This document shows, in pieces, positions 16,511 to 23,688 of a stretch of 64,000 nt of DNA; the stretch's first letter is position 1, and every line of letters begins with the position of its first letter. Location of the stretch: positions 1 through 64,000 of the forward strand of contig DAHWSH010000052.1 of assembly GCA_027338645.1 (NCBI GenBank), given 5' to 3'. The stretch is from JAJZIH01 sp021785265. GTDB lineage: Bacteria > Pseudomonadota > Gammaproteobacteria > JAKAQQ01. The position numbers and the translations under genes are program-made. Under the pieces are notes generated by a model. That model was not told the DNA's origin. It saw only the letters and a program-made list of their open reading frames with translations, and did not search any database.

Positions 16511-19500
16511 ATGAGACGATTTCCGCAGCTTGTCTATTGGGGCCTGGCTGTCTTCGGCGGCCTCGCGTTCTGCTTGGTCGCAACCGCACAGGTCAATCCT
16601 GACCTCTATGCGGGCCTTCGGTGGCGGAACGTCGGGCCATTTCATGGCGGCCGGGTTGCCTCGGTCACCGGTGTCAGCAGCGAGCCCAACGTCTATTACG
16701 CTGCGACCCCCGAAGGGGGGCTCTGGAAAACCACGAGCGCCGGGGTCACCTGGTTCCCCATCTTCGACCAGATAAAAAAAGTGGACAGCGTCGGTGCCGT
16801 CCAGGTCGCCCCCTCCGATCCCAATATCGTCTATGCCGGAACGGGCGACCCCACCATCATCAACGCCCGTCTCGGCAGCCTGGGGGATGGGGTGTGGAAA
16901 TCCACCAATGCCGGCAAAACCTGGCACCACATGGGACTCAAAAACACCGTGATGATCGACAACATCTTGGTGGATCCCAAAAACCCCAACGTGGTCATCG
17001 TCTCGGCCCTCGGCAATGCCAACCACCACGGCGGGGGCATCTGGCGCAGCACCAATGGCGGTGGGACCTGGACCCGGGTCCTCGACCCCGCCGGCTACAA
17101 GGGCACACGCGAAGTCGTGGCCGATGCCGGTGATTTTAAGATCATGCTGGCTGTGACCCAAGGGACGGGAGGTCCATTTTTCAAGCTCATGCATGGACCG
17201 AAAGCGAAGCCCAAACCCCCCCTCTTGTTCAAATCCATGAACGGCGGCCTGACGTGGACGCCGCTCAAGATTCCGCCCTTCCCGGGCCGGGTTAGCGTGG
17301 CAGTCGCCCTGCATGGACGGCGTATCTACATCGTCGGCAACAACATCAAACATGGATCCGGGCTCTTCCGTTCCAACAATGGGGGAGTCACCTGGCAGCA
17401 CATGGATGTCAAGGACAAACGGATCAGCAACGGTCAGGGAAACTATAGCTGCGGCGTTTTCGTGGACCCGGAGAATCCGAACGTTCTCTATACCGTAAGC
17501 ACCGCCATGTATCGCTCCACCGACGGTGGCGTCGTCTTTCACGCCTTCAAGGGCGCACCTGGTGGTGAGGACTATCACGATCTGTGGATCGATCCCCACG
17601 ATGGGCATCGCATGGTGGTCGCCTCCGACCAGGGGGCCAGCGTCACACTCAATAACGGCCGGGCCTGGAGCCTCTGGTATACCGAGACTTTCTCACAGAT
17701 CTACCATGTCGCCACCACCCACCAATATCACTTCTGGATCTTGGGCGCACAACAGGATACGGGTGCAGTCATGATCCGCAACCAGAGCAACTGGGGCCAG
17801 GTGGATTTCATCAACTGGAAACCCCTGCCCTCCTCCGAATTCGGTTACATCACTCCTGATCCCCTGCACCCGCATATCCTCTACGGCCTGGGTTATGGCC
17901 CGGGTGGCGGGGGCAGCGGCCTGATCAAGATCAACATGGTCACCGGGCAATGGGAGAACATCGCACCCAACTTCGGCGTTAAAACCAAAAATTACTGGGG
18001 TAACCGCAGCCAGCCGAAAAAGTTTGACACCGTCTTTGATCCCCAGGCTTTCTATATTGCCTACCAGTGTCTCCTGGTCTCGCACGACGGCGGCCATTCT
18101 TGGCGGTCTTTCAGTCCGAACCTCACCACGCTCAAGGGAAAGCCGCCTGTGCCCTGCGGTCAGCCACTCCCTCCTGCCAAGAAAATCAAGGGCAAAAAGA
18201 AGAAGCCCCACAACCCCTTTGCACCGCCCGGTCCAGTCATCAATGACTTTTCCATCTCCAAGGTGCAACCAGGTGTCGTCTGGACCGTGAGTAGCAATAA
18301 CCAGATCTACAACACCCGGGATGGAGGAAAGCACTGGACCAACGTCACGAACATCACCGGTCTTCCACCCCATACCCACCTGCATACCATCGAAGCCGGA
18401 GACGAAGCGGGGACTGCCTATGTCACAGGTTATCTCACCGTCCGTCACCATCCCAAGCCCATCGGACCGGCCCATACGATCGCCGGAATTCCGCTCATCT
18501 GGCGCACCACCAATGGCGGCCGGACCTGGGTCAGCATTGTTCGCGGCCTGCCCCGTAATCAACGCACTGGCAGCTGGGTGAACGTGTTACGAGCCGATCC
18601 CAAACAGCCCGGCCTGCTCTTTGTGGGCACCGAGACGACCGTCTACGTCAGTTTTGACAACGGCAATCACTGGCAGTCGTTGCGCCAAAACCTGCCCAGC
18701 ACCTCCATCACGGATCTCGTGATCCACACGGCCTACCACATGAACGATCTGGTCATCAGCACCTTCGGCCGCGGCTTCTGGGTATTGGATGACATCACGC
18801 CACTGCGCCAGATCGCCGCCCACGCCCAAACGATTGCCGACTCTTCCGTCTATTTCTTCAAACCCGAGGAGGCCATTCGTTCCCGCAGCAACAGCAACTG
18901 GGATCAGCCCTTCTCCATCGAGGTCCCCCATGCCCCGAACCCACCCTACGGCGTGATCGTGGATTATGACCTCAACCGTAAACCCATAGGACCGATCCGG
19001 CTCCAGATCTTTGACGCCCGCGGACACCTGGTCCGTACCTACTCCAGCACATTGCCTCCCCCCATCAAGGGTCAGGCCTATCCACGCTATTGGCTGGCTT
19101 CACCCCAGTCACGGGCCTTGAGCACCCAAGTGGGCATGAACCGCTTCAACTGGAACCTTCGCTACGCCCCGCCGCCGGCTTTTCACCATGACCTCGAAAA
19201 TCAGATGAACACGGTGGCCGGCGTGACCACACCGGGTCCGCACGGCCCGCAGGTCATTCCGGGAGTTTATACGCTCAAGCTCACGGTGAACGGCAAGGTC
19301 TACACCCGGCACGTCACGGTCATGAACGATCCCCGTATCGGTCAGAGCGCGGACTTGATGGCGGACCTTCGTGCCCAGAATCGGCTTACGATGCACGCCT
19401 ATCATGGCATGCAGCAGACCTTCCAGGGTCACCAGGAAGTCCAAGCCGTGAAAACCCAGTTGGCCGCGCTCATGCACGGGCACTTGCCGCCTCCAGTCGC

Positions 19501-19879
19501 CTTGCAGGCTAAGAAACTCTTGGCCCGCCTCAACCAGATCGGCGGCCAGAAACCAAAAGGAGGCTTTCTGTCTCGTTTCAACCATCCGAAACCGAAACCC
19601 CATGCGCTGCGCTCTTTCCTAGTTCTGAACAACCACTTCAACACCCTAGTCAGCATGATGCAGGTGGGACTCGACATGGCGCCCACTGCGGCGCAGATCG
19701 CCACCCTGAAGAGTGACTGTCGCCAAGACGTACGAACGGTGAGCGCCTGGAAGACCTTGGAGAGAAAACCATTGACAGCCTTCAATCGGCTCTTGGACAA
19801 AGATCACCTCAAGGAACTCACCCGGGTACCTCCCCGGCTCACTAACCTCTCCTGTGGCCGGGTGACATACACACCCTGA
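16511..19879 (+). CDS. Exported VPS10/sortilin-type BNR-repeat protein (copy 1)
   Basis: This 1122-residue protein has a signal peptide ending near ATA-QVNP and then an opening segment LRWRNVGPFHGGRVASVTGV. Many BNR/Asp-box repeats follow, of the form S-x-D-x-G-x-T-W, for example STNAGKTW, TNGGGTW, NNGGVTW and TNGGRTW, implying a ten-bladed propeller as in sortilin/VPS10 domains. The C-terminal 250 residues hold a beta-sandwich-like part and a helical tail. AGAGG precedes the ATG by eight bases. Members are often called glycosyl hydrolases, but no catalytic residues are evident here. A paralogue lies at 44607-47675. Confidence 0.85.
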   Translation: MRRFPQLVYWGLAVFGGLAFCLVATAQVNPDLYAGLRWRNVGPFHGGRVASVTGVSSEPNVYYAATPEGGLWKTTSAGVTWFPIFDQIKKVDSVGAVQVAPSDPNIVYAGTGDPTIINARLGSLGDGVWKSTNAGKTWHHMGLKNTVMIDNILVDPKNPNVVIVSALGNANHHGGGIWRSTNGGGTWTRVLDPAGYKGTREVVADAGDFKIMLAVTQGTGGPFFKLMHGPKAKPKPPLLFKSMNGGLTWTPLKIPPFPGRVSVAVALHGRRIYIVGNNIKHGSGLFRSNNGGVTWQHMDVKDKRISNGQGNYSCGVFVDPENPNVLYTVSTAMYRSTDGGVVFHAFKGAPGGEDYHDLWIDPHDGHRMVVASDQGASVTLNNGRAWSLWYTETFSQIYHVATTHQYHFWILGAQQDTGAVMIRNQSNWGQVDFINWKPLPSSEFGYITPDPLHPHILYGLGYGPGGGGSGLIKINMVTGQWENIAPNFGVKTKNYWGNRSQPKKFDTVFDPQAFYIAYQCLLVSHDGGHSWRSFSPNLTTLKGKPPVPCGQPLPPAKKIKGKKKKPHNPFAPPGPVINDFSISKVQPGVVWTVSSNNQIYNTRDGGKHWTNVTNITGLPPHTHLHTIEAGDEAGTAYVTGYLTVRHHPKPIGPAHTIAGIPLIWRTTNGGRTWVSIVRGLPRNQRTGSWVNVLRADPKQPGLLFVGTETTVYVSFDNGNHWQSLRQNLPSTSITDLVIHTAYHMNDLVISTFGRGFWVLDDITPLRQIAAHAQTIADSSVYFFKPEEAIRSRSNSNWDQPFSIEVPHAPNPPYGVIVDYDLNRKPIGPIRLQIFDARGHLVRTYSSTLPPPIKGQAYPRYWLASPQSRALSTQVGMNRFNWNLRYAPPPAFHHDLENQMNTVAGVTTPGPHGPQVIPGVYTLKLTVNGKVYTRHVTVMNDPRIGQSADLMADLRAQNRLTMHAYHGMQQTFQGHQEVQAVKTQLAALMHGHLPPPVALQAKKLLARLNQIGGQKPKGGFLSRFNHPKPKPHALRSFLVLNNHFNTLVSMMQVGLDMAPTAAQIATLKSDCRQDVRTVSAWKTLERKPLTAFNRLLDKDHLKELTRVPPRLTNLSCGRVTYTP

Positions 19880-19900
19880 GCTTTCATGGAGGTTCATCGC

Positions 19901-19924
19901 GGCGGGGGCAGGAGTGCCCCCGCC
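19901..19924 (+). terminator. GC-rich hairpin after the sortilin-type gene
   Basis: A perfect 9-bp stem (GGCGGGGGC with GCCCCCGCC) closes a 6-base loop 21 bases after the stop. The following T run (TTTTT) is about 16 bases further on, so termination is likely but not textbook. Confidence 0.6.
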
Positions 19925-20099
19925 CGCCTGCTTGAGAGGTTTTTGACTGGCACCGTCAGAAAGTACCTCGGTGAGGCCAAGCACCCACTGAGCTAAACCG
20001 GTTTTGCACCGGCGAGTCGGCAACGCCTCCAAGCTGATCTTCAATCAGTTCGCGATTTCACTCTCGTTCAGTCTGGATGACTTCGTGACCAGCCTGTTT
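19925..20099. other. Intergenic stretch at the left edge of the accessory region
   Basis: No supported gene is visible. The reverse strand around 19957-19990 contains a TTAGCTCAGTGGG string resembling a tRNA D-arm, but the rest of a tRNA is absent. The stretch ends directly at the 8-base duplication that bounds the ISL3 composite element. Confidence 0.5.
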
Positions 20100-20107
20100 A
20101 AAATAAA
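20100..20107. repeat. Left target-site duplication AAAATAAA
   Basis: These eight bases abut the outer end of the left ISL3 copy and are identical to 23541-23548 beyond the right copy. ISL3-family elements are known to produce 8-base duplications at A/T-rich sites. Confidence 0.75.
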
Positions 20108-20133
20108 GGCTCTTCGTGAAATCGTGTGGGTAG
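20108..20133. repeat. ISL3 terminal inverted repeat, outer left end
   Basis: It starts GGCTCTTCGTG and ends GTGTGGGTAG. It is identical to 22685-22710 (inner copy) and pairs in inverted orientation with 23515-23540. Confidence 0.8.
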
Positions 20134-20151
20134 GTTTTGCTCAAATTTTGA

Positions 20152-20540
20152 TCAGAGCTCCGGAAGCATGCAGGTCAGGACCTTCAGCTTGAGGTATTCC
20201 TCATCGTGCAGACCATAGGCTCGTCTCTGGATGACCCGGATCTTGTTGTTCAATCCCTCGACGAACCCGAGGGAGACCTTGTTGCGCGGATCGCCGTAGG
20301 CGGCGCTGCCGTCCCAGTGTCGTTCGATCATCTCGGCGAACTTCTCGTAGGACTTGAGGCGTTGCCATTTCAGCTGCGCCCGCCAGTTTTCGAAGAACTT
20401 GCGTGCCCACGCCTCGCTGCAATAGTCCCACATCCGCCCTTCAGCAAATAAGCGGTGTTGAGGCGTTTGTTGGCTATGAGCAGTCGCTTGAGGTTCTCGC
20501 GCGCCGAGCCCTCGAGGTTGTGCGGATGGGCGAGCACGGC
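20152..20540 (-). pseudogene. ISL3-family transposase remnant (left copy, C-terminal part)
   Basis: The minus strand encodes the C-terminal third of an ISL3 transposase, including ARKFFENWRAQLKWQRL and the EGLNNKIRVIQRRAYG block, where the Glu is the expected last acidic catalytic residue. Upstream the frame is broken: HPHNLEGSARENLKRLL reads in a different frame from ARKFFENW, with the shift near 20450. Homology with the right copy stops at about 20540, so the rest of the gene and its own second inverted end are missing. Confidence 0.8.
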
Positions 20541-20617
20541 CGAGATCACCGAGCCCTGTGGTGACAGCGGGGCCGGCAGGCCCACTGGGGCGGCCGGTAC
20601 GGAGGAACACGTCGGAA

Positions 20618-20662
20618 TTGACGATGAACCGCTGTCTGGATATACTTTTTAAAATGTATATC
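20618..20662 (+). promoter_or_regulatory. vapBC promoter with overlapping palindromic operator
   Basis: TTGACG (20618-20623), a 17-base spacer and TATACT (20641-20646) form a good promoter. A 24-base near-perfect palindrome (20639-20662; arms GATATAC and GTATATC, centre TTTTAAAA, one mismatched pair) covers the -10 and the start site. This is the expected place for autorepression by the VapB or VapBC complex. Confidence 0.8.
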
Positions 20663-20676
20663 TAGTGGGTTCCGGC

Positions 20677-20910
20677 ATGCAAATCTCCAAATGGGGCAAC
20701 AGCTTGGCAATTCGGCTTCCCGCAGCTGTCGTTGAGGCACTGGAACTGAAGGAAGGAGACACCATTGAGGTCCACGTCGCAGGAAAGCGGGCATTCGAGA
20801 TCGAGAAGATGCCGGGTACGCGTGAGCTATTGGTCCGGCTCAGGAAGTACCGAGGTCGATTGCCCAAGGATTTCAAGTTCGATCGGCTGGAAGCCCATGA
20901 GCGGCACTGA
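20677..20910 (+). CDS. vapB: AbrB/MazE-type antitoxin (VapB)
   Basis: The 77-residue protein starts MQISKWGNSLAIRLPAAVVE, the swapped-hairpin DNA-binding fold of AbrB/MazE/VapB antitoxins, followed by LKEGDTIEVHV. Its C-terminal third (RLPKDFKFDRLEAHE) would wrap the toxin. The ATG at 20677 is chosen over a GTG at 20665 because the fold starts at once. It overlaps vapC by 14 bases. It would neutralise VapC and repress the palindromic promoter just upstream. It is cargo of the ISL3 composite element. Confidence 0.92.
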   Translation: MQISKWGNSLAIRLPAAVVEALELKEGDTIEVHVAGKRAFEIEKMPGTRELLVRLRKYRGRLPKDFKFDRLEAHERH

Positions 20911-21301
20911 GCGGTTCTTTGATACCAGCGTTCTGCTTTACCTGCTCTCCGCCGAAGCGGAGAAGGCAGACCGCGCGGAGATGCTGCTCGTTGAATCCGG
21001 GGTCATCAGCGTTCAGGTACTGAACGAATTCACTGCGGTGGCGACTCGCAAGCTCACCATGGCGCTGACCGACGTCAGGGAAATTCTGCAGACCATCCGG
21101 AAGATCTGTCGTACGGAACCACTCACAGAGGCCGATCATGATCATGCCGTCGATATCATGGAACGATACAAGTTTTCTTTATACGACTCAGTCATCGTAG
21201 CGTCCGCCTTGCGAGCCGACTGTGAAATCCTCTTTACCGAAGACCTGAAGCACGGACAATTGATCGAGCGGCAAATCAAGGTCATCAACCCATTCGTGTA
21301 G
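20897..21301 (+). CDS. vapC: PIN-domain ribonuclease toxin (VapC)
   Basis: The 134-residue PIN-domain endoribonuclease carries the acidic residues expected in the active site: Asp9 (FFDTSVLLYLL), Glu44 (LNEFTAV), Asp97 (YDSVIVASAL) and Glu115/Asp116 (LFTEDL). Targets are probably tRNA or rRNA, by analogy with the family. All key residues are intact, so the toxin should be active. Its start overlaps vapB, ensuring coupled translation. A short inverted repeat (GGCGAGAC/GTCTCGCC) lies at the stop codon. Confidence 0.93.
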   Translation: MSGTERFFDTSVLLYLLSAEAEKADRAEMLLVESGVISVQVLNEFTAVATRKLTMALTDVREILQTIRKICRTEPLTEADHDHAVDIMERYKFSLYDSVIVASALRADCEILFTEDLKHGQLIERQIKVINPFV

Positions 21302-21707
21302 GCGAGACGGTCTCGCCGCGACGGTGGTTTCGCGTTGCGCTTGCGGTACTTGACTGGCATACGGAAAGTGACGATGCAAAATGCCCAGCGCGCAGATGCC
21401 GTATCGAGCGGCGGCACGGGGTGCACTCGCGTCCATCGGCCAGCCACAAAGGACTTCTTCGCACGCTTTCACGGGGTGAAAGAGCCCCGAAATTCAAATC
21501 TGGGCGCTCAACCAGTGTCGGTGGCGGCTGCTCTGGCGGTGAAGCGTGCCTGAAAAACCCGGCCGAACCTGATCACGGCACGTGGTCCCGTTGGTCCGTG
21601 ACTGTGGAGTTCCGGATCGTGAGTACCTCACCACAGTTGCGGCAAGGCTGCAGTTCGGTCGCGCGCGCCGAGCCGCTTCAGCCTGCGAATTGGATCTCGC
21701 GGTGCTG
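21302..21707. other. Gene-free cargo stretch between vapC and the GST gene
   Basis: Apart from the inverted repeat at 21301-21317 I see no supported gene. Open frames here are short, lack ribosome binding sites and show no recognisable family. It may be scrambled remains of older insertions. Confidence 0.5.
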
Positions 21708-22352
21708 TCACGCTGTCGGCGGGAAGTTGCGCTGCAGAACGGCTTTGAGAAACGGATGCTCGTCGGTGCGGCTCGCGATCGCGTGCAGGCGCGGGCAGTG
21801 TGCCGCGAACCAGGCGCGGCGCGGCCTCCAGTGCGTCATGACGGCGACGTAGATATCGAGCGCGGAGAACTGCGTACCGAGCACCCAACCGCCTTTGGGC
21901 AGCTCCGATTCAAACTGTTTCCAGAGCCGCTCGCGATAACGATCGGTCGTGTCCTGCAGCGATGCGGGATCGGCGCGCACCCAGCGGTCGGGGTAGTCAC
22001 CGTAGGTGAACGTGGGATAAATATTCGCCGCGAACCAGACCAGCCGGCGCAGGAAGGCGGCTCTGGCGTCGGTGCCGGGGGCGGGGGCGAGTCCGCTGTC
22101 CGGGTGACGCTCCGACAGCAGTAGGGCGATAGCGGCGCTCTCAGTCATCACCGTGCCGTCGGGCAGAAGGAGGGTGGGGACTTGTCCGAGCGGGTTGATC
22201 CGCAGCAGCCGCTCGCGTGCCGCCCCCGACTGGTCGAAGCCGGTGACATCCTCAATGCGGACCGGCACGGAACAGAGCGCCAGCAGCGCCTCTGCGAGCG
22301 TAGAGCCCAAGCCGGGCACGGCAAATACAGTGTACGAACCGGACGACTTCAT
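21708..22352 (-). CDS. Glutathione S-transferase family protein
   Basis: The 214-residue protein has a thioredoxin-fold N-terminal domain, with the cis-proline/gamma-glutamyl-binding region LGQVPTLLLPDGTVMTESAAI, and an all-helical C-terminal domain including TQFSALDIYVAV. No active-site cysteine is obvious in the first helix region. It would conjugate or reduce substrates with glutathione in the cytoplasm. The gene is intact and is read towards vapC. It is cargo of the ISL3 composite element; its G-rich upstream region gives no clear ribosome binding site. Confidence 0.87.
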   Translation of the reverse strand: MKSSGSYTVFAVPGLGSTLAEALLALCSVPVRIEDVTGFDQSGAARERLLRINPLGQVPTLLLPDGTVMTESAAIALLLSERHPDSGLAPAPGTDARAAFLRRLVWFAANIYPTFTYGDYPDRWVRADPASLQDTTDRYRERLWKQFESELPKGGWVLGTQFSALDIYVAVMTHWRPRRAWFAAHCPRLHAIASRTDEHPFLKAVLQRNFPPTA

Positions 22353-22383
22353 CGTCCCCCCCCGTCATTGATCGATGCCATAA

Positions 22384-22684
22384 CTGAAGTAGTCCCCCAT
22401 TGACGGACCTCCAATAGATCGATTGAACGAACTACCTGGCGGTCATAACGGAACGTCAGAGTCGTCGTCAATATACCGCCGATTTCAAAGCGGAGGCGGT
22501 CTTGCTCGCTGAGAGCCTCGGGGCCACCGCTGCGGCGCGCAAGCGTGGGATCTCGGCCAAGACCTTGGCGAAATGGATCGCGCTTGCAAGGGCCGGAGGC
22601 GTGGTCAGCAATGGCAAACGCCGCCCGGTGAGCGATCTGGAGGCCGAGAATGTGCGGTTGCGCATGGAGCACGATTTTTTAAAA
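22384..22684 (+). pseudogene. IS3-family OrfA remnant cut by the ISL3 copy
   Basis: From about 22427 the plus strand reads in one frame through RRQYTADFKAEAVLLAESLG, then RKRGISAKTLAKWI and LEAENVRLRMEHDFLK, the helix-turn-helix and coiled-coil of an IS3-family OrfA. There is no ATG or GTG at the front, and the frame runs into the ISL3 end at 22685, where the rest of the IS is missing. A TGAAGTAGTCCCCCATTGAC string at 22384 resembles an IS3 terminal repeat, but its partner is not seen. Confidence 0.72.
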
Positions 22685-22710
22685 GGCTCTTCGTGAAATC
22701 GTGTGGGTAG
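22685..22710. repeat. ISL3 terminal inverted repeat, inner copy
   Basis: Identical over 26 bases to the outer left end at 20108-20133. It inserts directly into the IS3 OrfA frame. Confidence 0.8.
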
Positions 22711-22728
22711 GTTTTGCTCAAATTTTGA

Positions 22729-23501
22729 TCAGAGCTCCGGAAGCATGCAGGTCAGGACCTTCAGCTTGAGGTATTCCTCGTCGTGCAGACCATAGGCTCG
22801 TCTCTGGATGACCCGGATCTTGTTGTTCAATCCCTCGACGAACTTCTCGTAGGACTTGAGGCGTTGCCATTTCAGCTGCGCCCGCCAGTTTTCGAAGAAC
22901 TTGCGCGCCCACGCCTCGCTGCGATAGTCCCACATCCGCCCTTCAGAAAATAAGCGGGGTTGAGTCGTTTGTTGGCTATGAGCAGTCGCTTGAGGTTCTT
23001 GCGCGCCGAACCCTCGAGGTTGTGCGGATGGGCGAGCAAGGCGTACTTCTGGCCCTTGATGAAGGCGCACCCTTTGCCGCTGAGCCGGGCGTATTCCTGC
23101 TTGCGCACCTTGTCGAGCGCCTCCCCGAGGTGGCGCAGCACGTGGAACTTGTCGAACAGGATCGACGCCTGGGGGGCATGCCGCGTGGTCGAGTTTCGGA
23201 ACGGCTTCCACAGATCCATCACCGCGAGACGTACCTTGCGGGCCTTCTTTTCCCCGAGAAACCGGGAGAACTCGTCCATGCTCTGCTCGGAGCGATCTTC
23301 CCAGACGAACCAGAGTGACCAGCCGTGCGAGTGGATCACCGAATAGTCTCTGCACTGTGGCTCTGGGACGAAAGCCGGGAACGTGTATGCATCGACCAGA
23401 CGACGCGGTTAGCGGGTTCTTGGCATCTGGCCATCATGCCAAATTTCTGGGCGCCTGCCAGAGCACTCTGCTCCTGTAAATATAGGGGTTTGCGCGTCAT
23501 A
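22729..23501 (-). pseudogene. ISL3-family transposase remnant (right copy, internally deleted)
   Basis: This copy keeps both IS ends but is only 856 bases in total, well short of a full ISL3 element. A possible start (ATG at 23501, MTRKPLYLQEQ) sits seven bases inside the right end. A central part with WEDRSEQSMDEF and RLAVMDLWKPF (catalytic Asp region) and FDKFHVLRHLGEALDKVRKQ is recognisable. The frame is broken at the same place as in the left copy (near 22950). A further 75 bases are lost in frame between KSYEKF and VEGLNNK relative to the left copy. It cannot make a working transposase. Confidence 0.8.
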
Positions 23502-23514
23502 GGACCCCGCTTTC

Positions 23515-23540
23515 TACCCACACTGAACCACGAAGACCCA
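23515..23540. repeat. ISL3 terminal inverted repeat, outer right end
   Basis: Read on the minus strand it begins GGGTCTTCGTG and ends GTGTGGGTAG. It matches the left end at 20 of 26 positions. Confidence 0.75.
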
Positions 23541-23548
23541 AAATAAAA
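23541..23548. repeat. Right target-site duplication AAAATAAA
   Basis: Identical to 20100-20107 on the other side of the composite element and directly next to the IS end. Confidence 0.75.
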
Positions 23549-23688
23549 ACCACATCTCCTGATCACCCGGTTGAGAGCGATCACTAAAAACCAGTCGATA
23601 CATCCAGTGATTTTTACCTGACCGAGGATTGACTTGGCCTCGAATCTGATGTAGCGTGAGCCCGCTGCTAAACTTGGAACACAAAAAA

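Larger units (their letters stand above)
20108..23540. mobile_element. Composite ISL3-family element carrying VapBC and a glutathione S-transferase
   Basis: Two directly repeated ISL3-type copies (20108-20540 and 22685-23540) enclose about 2.1 kb of cargo. The outer left end begins GGCTCTTCGTG and the outer right end, read inward, begins GGGTCTTCGTG; the first 26 bases of the two ends match at 20 positions. Identical AAAATAAA octamers flank the whole 3433-base unit, whereas the inner end at 22685 has no matching octamer beside it. The simplest reading is that the entire unit moved as one. Both transposase copies are broken, so movement would have needed a transposase supplied elsewhere. Confidence 0.75.

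Noticed and set aside
19955..19995. tRNA-like string TTAGCTCAGTGGG on the minus strand
   Set aside because: Only a D-arm-like piece is present; no acceptor, anticodon or T-arm can be assembled, and it does not match the tRNA-Ala at 29505.
20541..20610. N-terminal extension of the left transposase frame into cargo DNA
   Set aside because: The extension is outside the region shared with the right IS copy and has no family resemblance; the frame is open by chance.
21142..21497. Minus-strand frames across vapC and the following stretch
   Set aside because: They overlap the well-supported vapC gene and show no family features.
22677..22684. Octamer TTTTAAAA before the inner ISL3 end as a target duplication for the right copy alone
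   Set aside because: It does not match the octamer AAAATAAA beyond 23540, while 20100-20107 does.
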